Shown here piece after piece: positions 1-8,479 of a stretch of DNA of 64,000 bases. Origin of the DNA: Arthrobacter sp. NtRootA1. GTDB taxonomy: Bacteria > Actinomycetota > Actinomycetes > Actinomycetales > Micrococcaceae. The notes under the pieces were generated by a model. That model was not told the origin of the DNA. It searched no databases and saw only the letters and a program-made list of their open reading frames with translations. How positions within the stretch are numbered: the stretch's first letter is position 1; each line of letters begins with the position of its first letter. The stretch is taken from contig NZ_AP024630.1 in NCBI RefSeq assembly GCF_019976975.1, positions 2,170,001-2,234,000 on the forward strand, written 5' to 3'. The translations under genes were made by a program, and so were the position numbers.

Positions 1-1
1 C

Positions 2-787
2 AAGGGGATTTTCGGGAGCCCCTGGAACGGGCTGGACAACTTCAAGTACTTCATCGCCAGCGGTGATGCTCCACGGATTGTTACCAACACTTTGGTCTTG
101 AATGTCCTGTTCCTGGCTGCGTCACTGGCCGCAGGGCTGTTGTTGGCGGTTATGCTCAACGAGCTCAGGGCCCGCTTTTTCAAGCGGTTCATGCAGTCAG
201 CGATCTTCTTTCCCTACTTCGTTTCCCCGATCGTCATCAGCATCATGCTGCAAGTCCTGTTGTCAGGTGCCCAGGGAAACGGCGGGGCAGTCAACGATAT
301 GTTGGGTATTTTCAATCTCCCTCAGGTCAGCTGGTACACGGAACCTGGCCCTTGGCCCTGGATCCTCACCATCGTCAAAGTCTGGCAAATGGGCGGATAC
401 ATGTCAGTGATCTTCCTGGCAGCAATCACCTCCATCCCTGAGGAAGTCTACGAAGCCGGCATGCTCGATGGCGCCAGTCGTACAAAGATGGCCGTATCCA
501 TCACGCTGCCCCTGCTTCGACCCACTGCGGCCATCCTTCTCGTCCTTGGCGTGGGGAGAATCTTCTACGGTGACTTCGGCACCATCTACGCGATTGTGGG
601 CGATAACGGCACTCTGTTCTCGACCACTGACGTCATCGACACCTACGTTTTCCGTTCGCTGCGCACCATTGGTGACTTCGGCACCACAGCGGCCATCGGC
701 CTTTTCCAGTCCATTGTCGGCTTCATCCTGATTACCGCTGCTGTCCTCGTGCAGCGCAAGTACTCCAAAGAGACGACGATCCTGTGA
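2..787 (+). CDS. ABC sugar transporter permease, LplB type (5' partial)
   Basis: Inner-membrane permease of a carbohydrate (CUT1-type) ABC importer. The frame is open from the window edge, so the true start lies upstream; about 261 residues are visible. Several hydrophobic segments are present, and the cytoplasmic EAA loop that docks the ATPase is clear (EEVYEAGMLDGAS). Length and sequence style fit LplB/YtcP-like permeases. The stop overlaps the start of the next permease by four bases (GTGA), so the two are translationally coupled. Context with the binding protein at 1867 and the arabinan-type glycosidases suggests import of arabino- or xylo-oligosaccharides; the substrate is inferred. No ATPase gene is nearby, so a shared MsiK-type ATPase is likely. 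Confidence 0.9.
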   Translation, partial: KGIFGSPWNGLDNFKYFIASGDAPRIVTNTLVLNVLFLAASLAAGLLLAVMLNELRARFFKRFMQSAIFFPYFVSPIVISIMLQVLLSGAQGNGGAVNDMLGIFNLPQVSWYTEPGPWPWILTIVKVWQMGGYMSVIFLAAITSIPEEVYEAGMLDGASRTKMAVSITLPLLRPTAAILLVLGVGRIFYGDFGTIYAIVGDNGTLFSTTDVIDTYVFRSLRTIGDFGTTAAIGLFQSIVGFILITAAVLVQRKYSKETTIL

Positions 788-1785
788 CCAGCACACGCGC
801 CAAGACGGCCCACCCGAATCCTCAGCCGGGACCGCTCCCGGAAAAACCAGCCACAACACAGGACTCCACTATGTCAGCACTCACCAGGACATCCCGAGTT
901 TCGAACACCTCGAGCAAAACGGCCAAGCCCAAACCGGAACCCTTTACCGTTGCGAGCTACATCGGAGTCAGCCTCTTCGGGCTCTTCTCACTCATTCCGC
1001 TGTGGATGATCATCGCCGGGTCTTTCACCAAGGAATCCGTGCTTGCCCAAAAGGGGTACAGCTTCTTTCCCAGCGAATTCTCCCTGGAGGCCTACCAAGC
1101 GATCTTCGGCGGCACTGCTTTACTCAAGGGGTACGCGGCCACGCTGTTCATCACCATTGTCGGGACGGCTCTCTCTCTTTGTGCCACCGCCGCCCTCTCC
1201 TGGGTCATCGCACGACGCATGCCGCGGATCAGTCGACCGCTGACTGTCTTCGCCTACCTGCCCATGCTTTTCAGCGGTGGCCTGGTCCCGCTCTACCTGC
1301 TGGTCACCCAGGTCCTCAACCTGCAGAACAGCTGGTTCGCTGTGATTCTTCCGCACATGATGGCCCCATTCCTGGTGTTCGTTGCTGTCAGCTTCTTCCG
1401 GCAGCTGCCCGAAGAGATCCTCGATTCGGCCAAGGTGGACGGGGCAGGGGAGTTGCGGATCTTCTTCCAGATCGTGCTGCCGCTTTCCAAACCCATCCTC
1501 GCCGTCATTGGGTTGTTCTACGCCGTCGCGTACTGGAACGAATGGTTTACCGCGCTGCTGTTCATTTCTGATCCAGAGAAATATCCGCTGCAACTGATGC
1601 TGCAGAACCTCATCGCCAACGTCACCAGCGCCGCGCAACTGCCCAGCGCAAGCGCAGCAGCAGCTCCGATCTACCAACTGCGGCTCGCCCTGACCGTAGT
1701 CACCATCGGACCGATCCTTCTGGCCTACCCGTTCGCGCAACGATACTTCGTCAAAGGCCTGACACTCGGCGCCACCAAGGGCTAG
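784..1785 (+). CDS. ABC sugar transporter permease, LplC/YtcP type
   Basis: Second inner-membrane permease of the same CUT1-type importer, partner of the upstream permease. The C-terminal two thirds hold about six hydrophobic segments and the EAA loop (EILDSAKVDGAGELR). The GTG at 784 overlaps the upstream stop and gives 333 residues. An in-frame ATG at 871 gives 304 residues, which is closer to the usual family length, and the first 29 residues are polar and look poorly conserved. Translation from 871 is therefore a real alternative. The binding protein follows after 80 bases. Confidence 0.92.
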   Translation: MTSTRAKTAHPNPQPGPLPEKPATTQDSTMSALTRTSRVSNTSSKTAKPKPEPFTVASYIGVSLFGLFSLIPLWMIIAGSFTKESVLAQKGYSFFPSEFSLEAYQAIFGGTALLKGYAATLFITIVGTALSLCATAALSWVIARRMPRISRPLTVFAYLPMLFSGGLVPLYLLVTQVLNLQNSWFAVILPHMMAPFLVFVAVSFFRQLPEEILDSAKVDGAGELRIFFQIVLPLSKPILAVIGLFYAVAYWNEWFTALLFISDPEKYPLQLMLQNLIANVTSAAQLPSASAAAAPIYQLRLALTVVTIGPILLAYPFAQRYFVKGLTLGATKG

Positions 1786-1866
1786 GAACCTTTCATCTCC
1801 AGCTGTAAAAGCATCGCTTAACCAACTACAAAAGTCCCGCCCCGGGACGCCACAAAGGAGTGCAAC

Positions 1867-3420
1867 ATGTTCGAAAACAACCGATTCTCCCGCCGAGGCT
1901 TCCTCGGTTTGGCAGGCGGGCTTGGGGTAGCCATGGGCCTCGCTGCCTGCGGCACCTCAGGATCGTCCGCAGGAGGAGCTGTCAAGGGAACAACTTCCAA
2001 AGCCGTGCTGCCCAGCGCCGCACCTGGCAATTGGAAGGAAGTCCTCGACAAGGTCAACACCAAACTTCAGTCAGACCTCGGCTTCAATTTCGACGCCCAA
2101 TTCATCAACTGGTCCAACTACCAACAGCAGGCGCTGCTGAAGTTCACCGCAGGAGAAGACTTTGACACCGCGCTGCAGGCGCTATGGCTCAACATGGCCC
2201 AACTGCAGCAAAGCGGATCGCTGACCGACCTGAGCCAGGAAATCTCCAAGTACAAGAACCTCAACGCGGCATTGCCCGAAAAACTGCTTGCATCCAACAC
2301 CTGGGATGGCAAACTGTGGGGCATCCCGCAGGTCAACAGTGCAGCGCGAGTACAGCACTTCGCAATCCGCCAGGACCTCGCCGACAACCTCGGTTTCAGC
2401 ACCATTGAAGACTACGACCAGCTTGAGCGATTCTTTTACGCCGTAAAGGAGAAGGGCAACGGCGTCGTGCCATTCGGCGCCAATGCCAGCAACACCAACC
2501 TCCTGGCCGTTCCCACGCCCACCGCAATGTTCAATGCCGAGTCCTGGGAAAACCCGGACACAATCGCCTTCGCGTTCAGCGGCAAGGGTGTGTTCTTCAT
2601 CTTCGACAAGGACGCCAAGCAAAGCGGCTCCTCCAAGCCCGTGCCCTTTTGGGAAAACGCCGGCGTGGTCGACACTCTCCGCCGAATCCGCAAGTACCAC
2701 CAGGACGGAATCATTAACGCGGATGCGCTCAACGCCGACGCGGCCACCATCAAGAGTCAATGGACGGCAGGAAAGTTCGCCACCACCTGGGCCATCACCG
2801 ATGGCACCAGCAGTGCCGCTCTTCCGGCGCTGCAAAAGGCAGTCCCGGGCGCGGCTCTGGGCAACATCATGCCGCTCAAGGGCGGTCTGTCCGCAAAACC
2901 GAACCAGACATTCCAGGCTGACAACCTCGTAGTGGTCAGCTCCAAGTCGGGCAATCTTGACCGAGCCCTGCAGCTGCAGGACTGGCTCTCCATCAAGGAA
3001 AACCACGATCTCCTCTCCTACGGCGTCGAAGGCAAGGACTGGGAAGCAGTCGGCGACGACAAGTTCAAGCAACTCAGCGACTACTCATTTCCCGGCTACG
3101 CCCTGGCGTGGCGAACGTCGCTGGAGCGCAAATCTGCCTCCATCTCGGCCACGGAAGAGAAGATCTTCGACTGGGCCCAGAACTACGACAACTTCACCAC
3201 CGACCCGTTCGCATCCTTCATCCCGGATGCGACCCCGGTCAAACAGCAGTTGGCGGCCCTGGCCAATGTCGTCACCGAGTTCGCCAACCCGCTCTACTAC
3301 GGACTGGTCGATGTGGATTCCCAGCTGGACAAGCTGAAGAAGGCCGCAGACTCCGCCGGCCTTCCGGCGCTCCAGGCAGAAATGGAAAAGCAGGCCGACG
3401 CCTACTTGAAGAAGTCCTAA
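1867..3420 (+). CDS. Extracellular solute-binding lipoprotein (CUT1 sugar importer)
   Basis: Substrate-capturing lipoprotein of the importer encoded just upstream, 517 residues, within the range of LipO-type binding proteins. The N-terminus has a twin-arginine motif (SRRGFLG, about residues 8-14), a hydrophobic stretch and a lipobox (LAAC, Cys about residue 28). This predicts Tat export followed by lipid anchoring. The ATG is preceded by AAAGGAG at good spacing. A perfect 28-bp palindrome follows the stop. The ligand is not readable from sequence; neighbouring GH43 and GH127 genes point to arabinose- or xylose-containing oligosaccharides. Confidence 0.93.
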   Translation: MFENNRFSRRGFLGLAGGLGVAMGLAACGTSGSSAGGAVKGTTSKAVLPSAAPGNWKEVLDKVNTKLQSDLGFNFDAQFINWSNYQQQALLKFTAGEDFDTALQALWLNMAQLQQSGSLTDLSQEISKYKNLNAALPEKLLASNTWDGKLWGIPQVNSAARVQHFAIRQDLADNLGFSTIEDYDQLERFFYAVKEKGNGVVPFGANASNTNLLAVPTPTAMFNAESWENPDTIAFAFSGKGVFFIFDKDAKQSGSSKPVPFWENAGVVDTLRRIRKYHQDGIINADALNADAATIKSQWTAGKFATTWAITDGTSSAALPALQKAVPGAALGNIMPLKGGLSAKPNQTFQADNLVVVSSKSGNLDRALQLQDWLSIKENHDLLSYGVEGKDWEAVGDDKFKQLSDYSFPGYALAWRTSLERKSASISATEEKIFDWAQNYDNFTTDPFASFIPDATPVKQQLAALANVVTEFANPLYYGLVDVDSQLDKLKKAADSAGLPALQAEMEKQADAYLKKS

Positions 3421-3425
3421 GCCCA

Positions 3426-3453
3426 CTGTGGCCCGGGACGTCCCGGGCCACAG
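3426..3453. terminator. Perfect 28-bp palindrome after the binding-protein gene
   Basis: Two 14-base arms are exactly complementary with no spacer, centred between 3439 and 3440, starting 6 bases after the stop codon of the binding-protein gene. As RNA this would form a very GC-rich hairpin that could attenuate transcription or stabilise the transporter mRNA. There is no following T-run, so it is not a textbook intrinsic terminator. Confidence 0.6.
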
Positions 3454-3559
3454 TACTTCTGCAACGACGTCAGCCAGGATCTCCCTAACCACAGCACAGC
3501 CCATAACGCCGGGAACTGCGCTGGGGAGCATGTCATCAAGTCTCCATGGAGAAGAAACC

Positions 3560-5167
3560 ATGATCCGCAATCCAATCCTTCCGGGCTTCAATCCCGACCC
3601 GTCGATCATCAACGCCGAAGGCCGCTACGTAGTTGCGACCAGCACGTTCGAATGGTTCCCCGGGGTTCGCTTCCACACGTCCAACGATCTCGTGTCATGG
3701 AACCCGGCAGGGTACGCCCTTACCGATCCTGCCCAACTGGATCTTCGCGGCATACCCGATTCGGGAGGCATCTGGGCACCCTCCCTCTACTTCCATGGCG
3801 GCCGGTACTGGCTCCTTTTCACCATTGTCAGGACCGTTGGCAAAGCAAAGGACGTCGACAACTACGTCACTACCGCACCTTCACTTGAGGGGCCATGGAG
3901 CACCCCGGTGTACGTTGGTTCACGCGGATTCGACGCCTCGCTGTTCCATGCCGCCGACGGAAAGCTCTACCTCGTGGGCCTGCGCTGGGACCACCGCATT
4001 GGACATCCAAGTTTTGGTGGCATCCAACTTCAAGAACTCAACCCTGCCACCCTGGCCAGGATCGGCACGCCACGGATCATCTACCAAGCCGAGGAACTGA
4101 CCGAAGGACCCAACCTCTACTTCCGCGATGGCTGGTATTACCTCCTACTCGCCGAGGGTGGAACTGGTTGGAACCACGGAATCCGTCTGGCACGATCACG
4201 CAACGTCTGGGGGCCCTACGAGGCTGATCACCAGCCCGTCCTCACCACCCGAGACCTTGACCCCATCGCCGTCGCACGGGACGGCAAAAACGGGGTCTCC
4301 TTTGGGTTCCACAAGGCCGGCCACGGCGAACTGCTCGTAACCGACGACGGCGACTGGTACATGATCCATCTGGCATCCCGACCGGTAGAGGCCAACGAGG
4401 GAGCCGTTTGCCCGCTTGGGCGCGAGACATGCCTTCAGCAGGTTCGATGGACCGATGATGGATGGCTCCGGCTGGCCCACGGCGGACATTGGCCCGCCCT
4501 GAATGTGCCCACTCCCGCAAGCACCAAGGGACAACCCCAGCCACCGTCCAGATATCGCAGCATCCTCTCACCGGCCACTCTTGGCCAGACCTGGCTGACG
4601 CTACGAGTCCCTGCGACCGACACCTGGAGCACCTGGGCCATAGACAATCCAGATAGCCAAGTTCTGCGCCTCACCGGCCGCGACACACTCCGCTCGCTAG
4701 ATAAGCAATCGCTGGTCGCCCATCCCGTCACCGAACGGAACGCCCGTCTTCGTGCTGTTGTCCATGCCGACCCTCATGAGCCAGCCCACCGTGCAGGTGT
4801 CGCCGCGTACTACGACACAATCGGGCATGTCTTTTGGCATGTGACAGCCACGGACGAAGGAAAGAGGGTCCTTGCCGTCGAACGCCGTGACCATAACGGC
4901 GAATACGGGCAGATGCTGGGCTTCGACCCCGGAGAGAGCGGCCCCGTGCACCTGGAAATCACGTTCCACAAAGGAACCGTGAGCGCGGCTGCTTCCCACG
5001 ACGGCGAACTCTGGCACCCCTTGGGCGAGCCATTGGACATCAGCTTTCTCAGCGACGACCATGCCGGACTACTTCGTTTCACCGGATGCTTCACGGGGAT
5101 CGCAACGAGCGACGTGGCAGAACACTCATGGAGTGCCGAATACGAACACGTCGAGTTCATGAGCTGA
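3560..5167 (+). CDS. Glycoside hydrolase family 43 (beta-xylosidase/alpha-L-arabinofuranosidase)
   Basis: Predicted exo-acting glycosidase that releases xylose or arabinose from imported oligosaccharides; no signal peptide, so cytoplasmic. The five-bladed GH43 propeller is recognisable: the N-terminal general-base Asp in NPILPGFNPDPSI, the pKa-modulating Asp in GFDASLF and the general-acid Glu in LTEGPNLY. The C-terminal third looks like the beta-sandwich (DUF1349/concanavalin-like) found in XynB-type enzymes. The frame is open from 3428, but ATG 3560 has GGAGAAG upstream and begins directly with the conserved GH43 N-terminus, giving 535 residues. Confidence 0.93.
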   Translation: MIRNPILPGFNPDPSIINAEGRYVVATSTFEWFPGVRFHTSNDLVSWNPAGYALTDPAQLDLRGIPDSGGIWAPSLYFHGGRYWLLFTIVRTVGKAKDVDNYVTTAPSLEGPWSTPVYVGSRGFDASLFHAADGKLYLVGLRWDHRIGHPSFGGIQLQELNPATLARIGTPRIIYQAEELTEGPNLYFRDGWYYLLLAEGGTGWNHGIRLARSRNVWGPYEADHQPVLTTRDLDPIAVARDGKNGVSFGFHKAGHGELLVTDDGDWYMIHLASRPVEANEGAVCPLGRETCLQQVRWTDDGWLRLAHGGHWPALNVPTPASTKGQPQPPSRYRSILSPATLGQTWLTLRVPATDTWSTWAIDNPDSQVLRLTGRDTLRSLDKQSLVAHPVTERNARLRAVVHADPHEPAHRAGVAAYYDTIGHVFWHVTATDEGKRVLAVERRDHNGEYGQMLGFDPGESGPVHLEITFHKGTVSAAASHDGELWHPLGEPLDISFLSDDHAGLLRFTGCFTGIATSDVAEHSWSAEYEHVEFMS

Positions 5168-5285
5168 AAGACAACCCCGGTAGCAGCATGACTCTTACTT
5201 CCAATAACAACCACGGACGCCATGGGCCGGCAGAACGGCACTCGATAAATGGGTTCGCCAGCACAGAAAGTGAAAAGGACGTCAA

Positions 5286-6335
5286 TTGAGTGCAGTACAG
5301 CACAGCTCTGACACGCCAGGAGACCCCCGGTTCAGACCCAAGGTTGCCCTGGCCATGCAGGACATCGAGCTGCGGGACGCGCTGTTCTCCAAGCGACTGC
5401 GGGCCAGACTTGAAGCCGTGGCAGACTGCGACTTCAGCCATGTCATTCAAGACTTCTCTCGTGTCCAGGACGACTATCTTGAAGACGTTGATGTCCTGCT
5501 CACGGGATGGTTCTCACCGGTCATCGATAAAGAGGTCCTGCGCAGAATGCCGCGGCTGCGGCTGGTCACCCACGCTGGAGGCAGCGTCAAAGGCCACGTC
5601 ATGCCCGAATGCTGGGAACAAGGGATCCGCGTCACCACGGCCGCCGAGGCAAACGCGCTGCCTGTGGCTGAGTTCACGCTCGGGCTAATCCTGCTCGCGG
5701 GCAAGTCAGCGTTGGCAGCAAGCCACCTCTACGTTCAGCGCCAGGCCAAGATTGACCGGGAGCTGGAGTTTCCAGGTACAGGGAGTTACGGCAGAGTAGT
5801 GGGCATCGTCGGGGCTTCGACCATCGGGCGCCTTGTTTTGGATCGTTTGCAGCCCTTCGACTTCGACGCGCTCCTCTACGATCCGACGCTTTCGGACGAA
5901 CAAGCGCGAAGACTGGGCGCCACTCGCGTCCAACTCGACGATCTGATGGCAGGTAGTGACATCGTCTCAATTCACGCACCCGTCCTGCCCGAGACCATCA
6001 ACATGGTCGGGCAGGCACAACTTGCAGCCATGAAAGACGGAGCGACACTGATTAACACGGCCAGAGGTGAACTGGTCGAATCCTGGGCTTTGCGACACGA
6101 ACTCATCACGGGCCGAATTAACGCCTATCTTGACGTCACAAGCCCCGAGCCACTGCCCACGGGAGATCCGCTGTACGGGTTGCCCAACGTCCTGCTGACC
6201 CCGCACATCGCAGGCTCAATGGGGACCGAACTGCACCGCCTTGCCGCTTACGCTCTGGACGAGATCGAACTCTACGCGGCAGGCCTGCCACCGAAGTTCC
6301 CTGTTGAGCTGACCGACCTTGCAAAGATGGCATAG
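5286..6335 (+). CDS. D-isomer-specific 2-hydroxyacid dehydrogenase
   Basis: NAD-dependent oxidoreductase interconverting a 2-hydroxyacid and a 2-oxoacid, 349 residues. The nucleotide-binding loop reads VGIVGASTIG, a variant of the usual GxGxxG with Ser in place of the central Gly. The catalytic Arg lies in NTARGELVE, and the Glu/His pair in SPEPLP and LTPHIAG. The TTG start at 5286 follows AAAAGGA at suitable spacing and is supported because the hydroxyacid-dehydrogenase fold begins soon after; it is still less certain than an ATG. Placed between GH43 and GH127 on the same strand, it may handle a sugar-acid by-product, but the substrate is unknown. Confidence 0.88.
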   Translation: MSAVQHSSDTPGDPRFRPKVALAMQDIELRDALFSKRLRARLEAVADCDFSHVIQDFSRVQDDYLEDVDVLLTGWFSPVIDKEVLRRMPRLRLVTHAGGSVKGHVMPECWEQGIRVTTAAEANALPVAEFTLGLILLAGKSALAASHLYVQRQAKIDRELEFPGTGSYGRVVGIVGASTIGRLVLDRLQPFDFDALLYDPTLSDEQARRLGATRVQLDDLMAGSDIVSIHAPVLPETINMVGQAQLAAMKDGATLINTARGELVESWALRHELITGRINAYLDVTSPEPLPTGDPLYGLPNVLLTPHIAGSMGTELHRLAAYALDEIELYAAGLPPKFPVELTDLAKMA

Positions 6336-6476
6336 CGATGACTATTTACTGACGCGCCGGCGCTATCGGTATCCTCCGGCAGGCCCCGGTGCATGGAGCC
6401 GCTCGGCTCGCCGCTGACCTTGCGTCGCACGATCAACACCCCAGAAGACTAAAGCCCCACGGGCAAAGGAGACTAC

Positions 6477-8405
6477 ATGCAAATCACAGACGAGAAACTT
6501 CACTACGCTGCGCCGGTGACACCAAGCACTGGAACCTTCTCACCGCTACCGTTGACTGCGGTCCAGCTGGCGGGAGGCTTCTGGGGCGATCGGCAACAGT
6601 TGAACCAAGAGGCAATCATCCCCCACGGAACGGATTGGGTCACCCGTCTGGAATGGCTCGGCAACCTCGAAAAAGCGGCGACCGGCGAAAGATATGAACA
6701 CCGCGGCCGCGAGTTCGCGGACTCCGAGGTGTACAAACTCATCGAAGCTATGTCCTGGGAGCATGCCCGCACCGGGCAATCTGACCTCGACGGGACATTG
6801 GAATCGTTCATCAACAAACTGGCAGCAGCGCAGGATCCAGATGGGTACCTCCACACACTTTTTGGCCGCCCCTGGCAGCAGCCCCGCTATTCCGATTTCA
6901 AATGGGGCCACGAACTCTACTGTTTCGGTCACCTTATTCAGGCTGCGGTCGCCAACTACCGTGCAACAGGGACAGAGAAGCTCCTGGCTGTAGCCATGAA
7001 GCTCGCTGATCACGTGTGCACTATGTTCGGTTCCTCGGGCCTCAACAAGGTGTGCGGTCATGCCGAAATCGAATCCGCCCTCGTTGAGCTATCCAGGCTC
7101 ACCGGGGAGCGTCGCTACCTTGATCAGGCGAAGATATTCATCGAGCGCCGCGGTACAGGGACACTGCCACTTATTGAGTTCGGCCAAGCATACTGGCAGG
7201 ACGACGTTCCCGTGCGGGCCGCCACAGTCCTTCGTGGTCACGCAGTTCGGGCGCTCTACCTGGCCGCTGGCGCCGTAGATGTAGCTGTCGAAACCAATGA
7301 CCAAGAGCTGCTCAATGCCTTGAAGCAACAGTGGCATAACACTGTCGCCCGACGGACGTACATCACCGGCGGCATGGGTTCGCACCATATGGACGAGGCA
7401 TTTGGGGACGACTTTGTGCTCCCCCCGGACCGTTCGTACTGCGAAACCTGCGCGGGCGTTGCGTCGGTGATGTTCAGTTGGCGGCTGTTGTTAGCCACCG
7501 GAGAGGCAAAGTACGCAGACCTCATCGAGCGGACACTCTACAACATTGTGGCGACGTCACCTGCCCCCGACGGCAGATCGTTTTTCTACGCCAACACGCT
7601 GCACCAACGAACCAGCGTAGGCGAGGCCCCGCTGAACGAAGACGGGGTGTGCATCCGAGGCGGATCAAGTGGCCGGGAGGCGTGGTTTGAGGTGTCCTGC
7701 TGCCCGCCGAACGTTGCCCGGACGCTGGCCAGCCTCGGATCCTACCTGGCTACATCGGATGAGACAGGCGTTCAGATCCACCAGTATGCTGCCTCCCGGA
7801 TCCGTGCTGACATCATTTCTGGCCCCGTCGAACTTGCCATCGAGACGGATTACCCTGCCAGCGGCAGTATCAAAGTCACCATCGTCGAAGCACCGGCGAC
7901 CCCCTTCACCGTGGCATTACGGGTACCGGACTGGGCCCACGGTGCAACCATTGCTGCAGGAGAGGGTGTGCAACGTGTGGCACCCGGAATGGCGACTGTG
8001 ACCCGGTCGTTCCAACCCGGTCAGCAGCTGCTCCTCGAGCTGCCTATGGAGCCACGGTTCACGATGCCAGATGATCGGATAGATGCAGTCCGCGGCTGCG
8101 TGGCAATTGAACGAGGGCCAGAGGTTTTCGCATTGGAATCCGTCGATCTGCCTTCAAGCGTTGCGCTTGAAGACGTTCTGGTAGACGTCTCATCCGGCCT
8201 GACCTACTCCGATGGAACAGTCAACCTCACGTTGAGCACAGTGGTGCGAACGCCTGCACGACAGAGCCAATGGCCGTTCGCCTCAGAAACTGCCGCAAGC
8301 GCTGCCAACGAACGAATCGCTGCTGAAGTGCCGTTAGTCCGCTACCACTCCTGGGCGGAGCGGGGAGCCTCCACGATGCGGATCTGGATCCCTGCCCGGG
8401 CGTAG
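6477..8405 (+). CDS. Beta-L-arabinofuranosidase, GH127 (DUF1680)
   Basis: Cytoplasmic exo-enzyme removing terminal beta-L-arabinofuranosyl residues, 642 residues, near the length of Bifidobacterium HypBA1. The zinc-cysteine active site of the family is intact: Glu323 and Cys325 in YCETC, and Cys408/Cys409 in SCCPPN. In HypBA1 these positions bind zinc and one cysteine is the nucleophile. The alpha/alpha-barrel occupies roughly the first 420 residues and beta-sandwich domains follow. ATG 6477 has AAAGGAG upstream. Its presence argues that the locus targets arabinofuranosyl side chains, as in extensin, arabinan or arabinogalactan proteins. Confidence 0.94.
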   Translation: MQITDEKLHYAAPVTPSTGTFSPLPLTAVQLAGGFWGDRQQLNQEAIIPHGTDWVTRLEWLGNLEKAATGERYEHRGREFADSEVYKLIEAMSWEHARTGQSDLDGTLESFINKLAAAQDPDGYLHTLFGRPWQQPRYSDFKWGHELYCFGHLIQAAVANYRATGTEKLLAVAMKLADHVCTMFGSSGLNKVCGHAEIESALVELSRLTGERRYLDQAKIFIERRGTGTLPLIEFGQAYWQDDVPVRAATVLRGHAVRALYLAAGAVDVAVETNDQELLNALKQQWHNTVARRTYITGGMGSHHMDEAFGDDFVLPPDRSYCETCAGVASVMFSWRLLLATGEAKYADLIERTLYNIVATSPAPDGRSFFYANTLHQRTSVGEAPLNEDGVCIRGGSSGREAWFEVSCCPPNVARTLASLGSYLATSDETGVQIHQYAASRIRADIISGPVELAIETDYPASGSIKVTIVEAPATPFTVALRVPDWAHGATIAAGEGVQRVAPGMATVTRSFQPGQQLLLELPMEPRFTMPDDRIDAVRGCVAIERGPEVFALESVDLPSSVALEDVLVDVSSGLTYSDGTVNLTLSTVVRTPARQSQWPFASETAASAANERIAAEVPLVRYHSWAERGASTMRIWIPARA

Positions 8406-8479
8406 CAGTCGAGTTTGGACAGACCACCACTCCTACAGCCGATGAAGGACTTCCACACTTTCTCCGCAGAAAGGCAACC

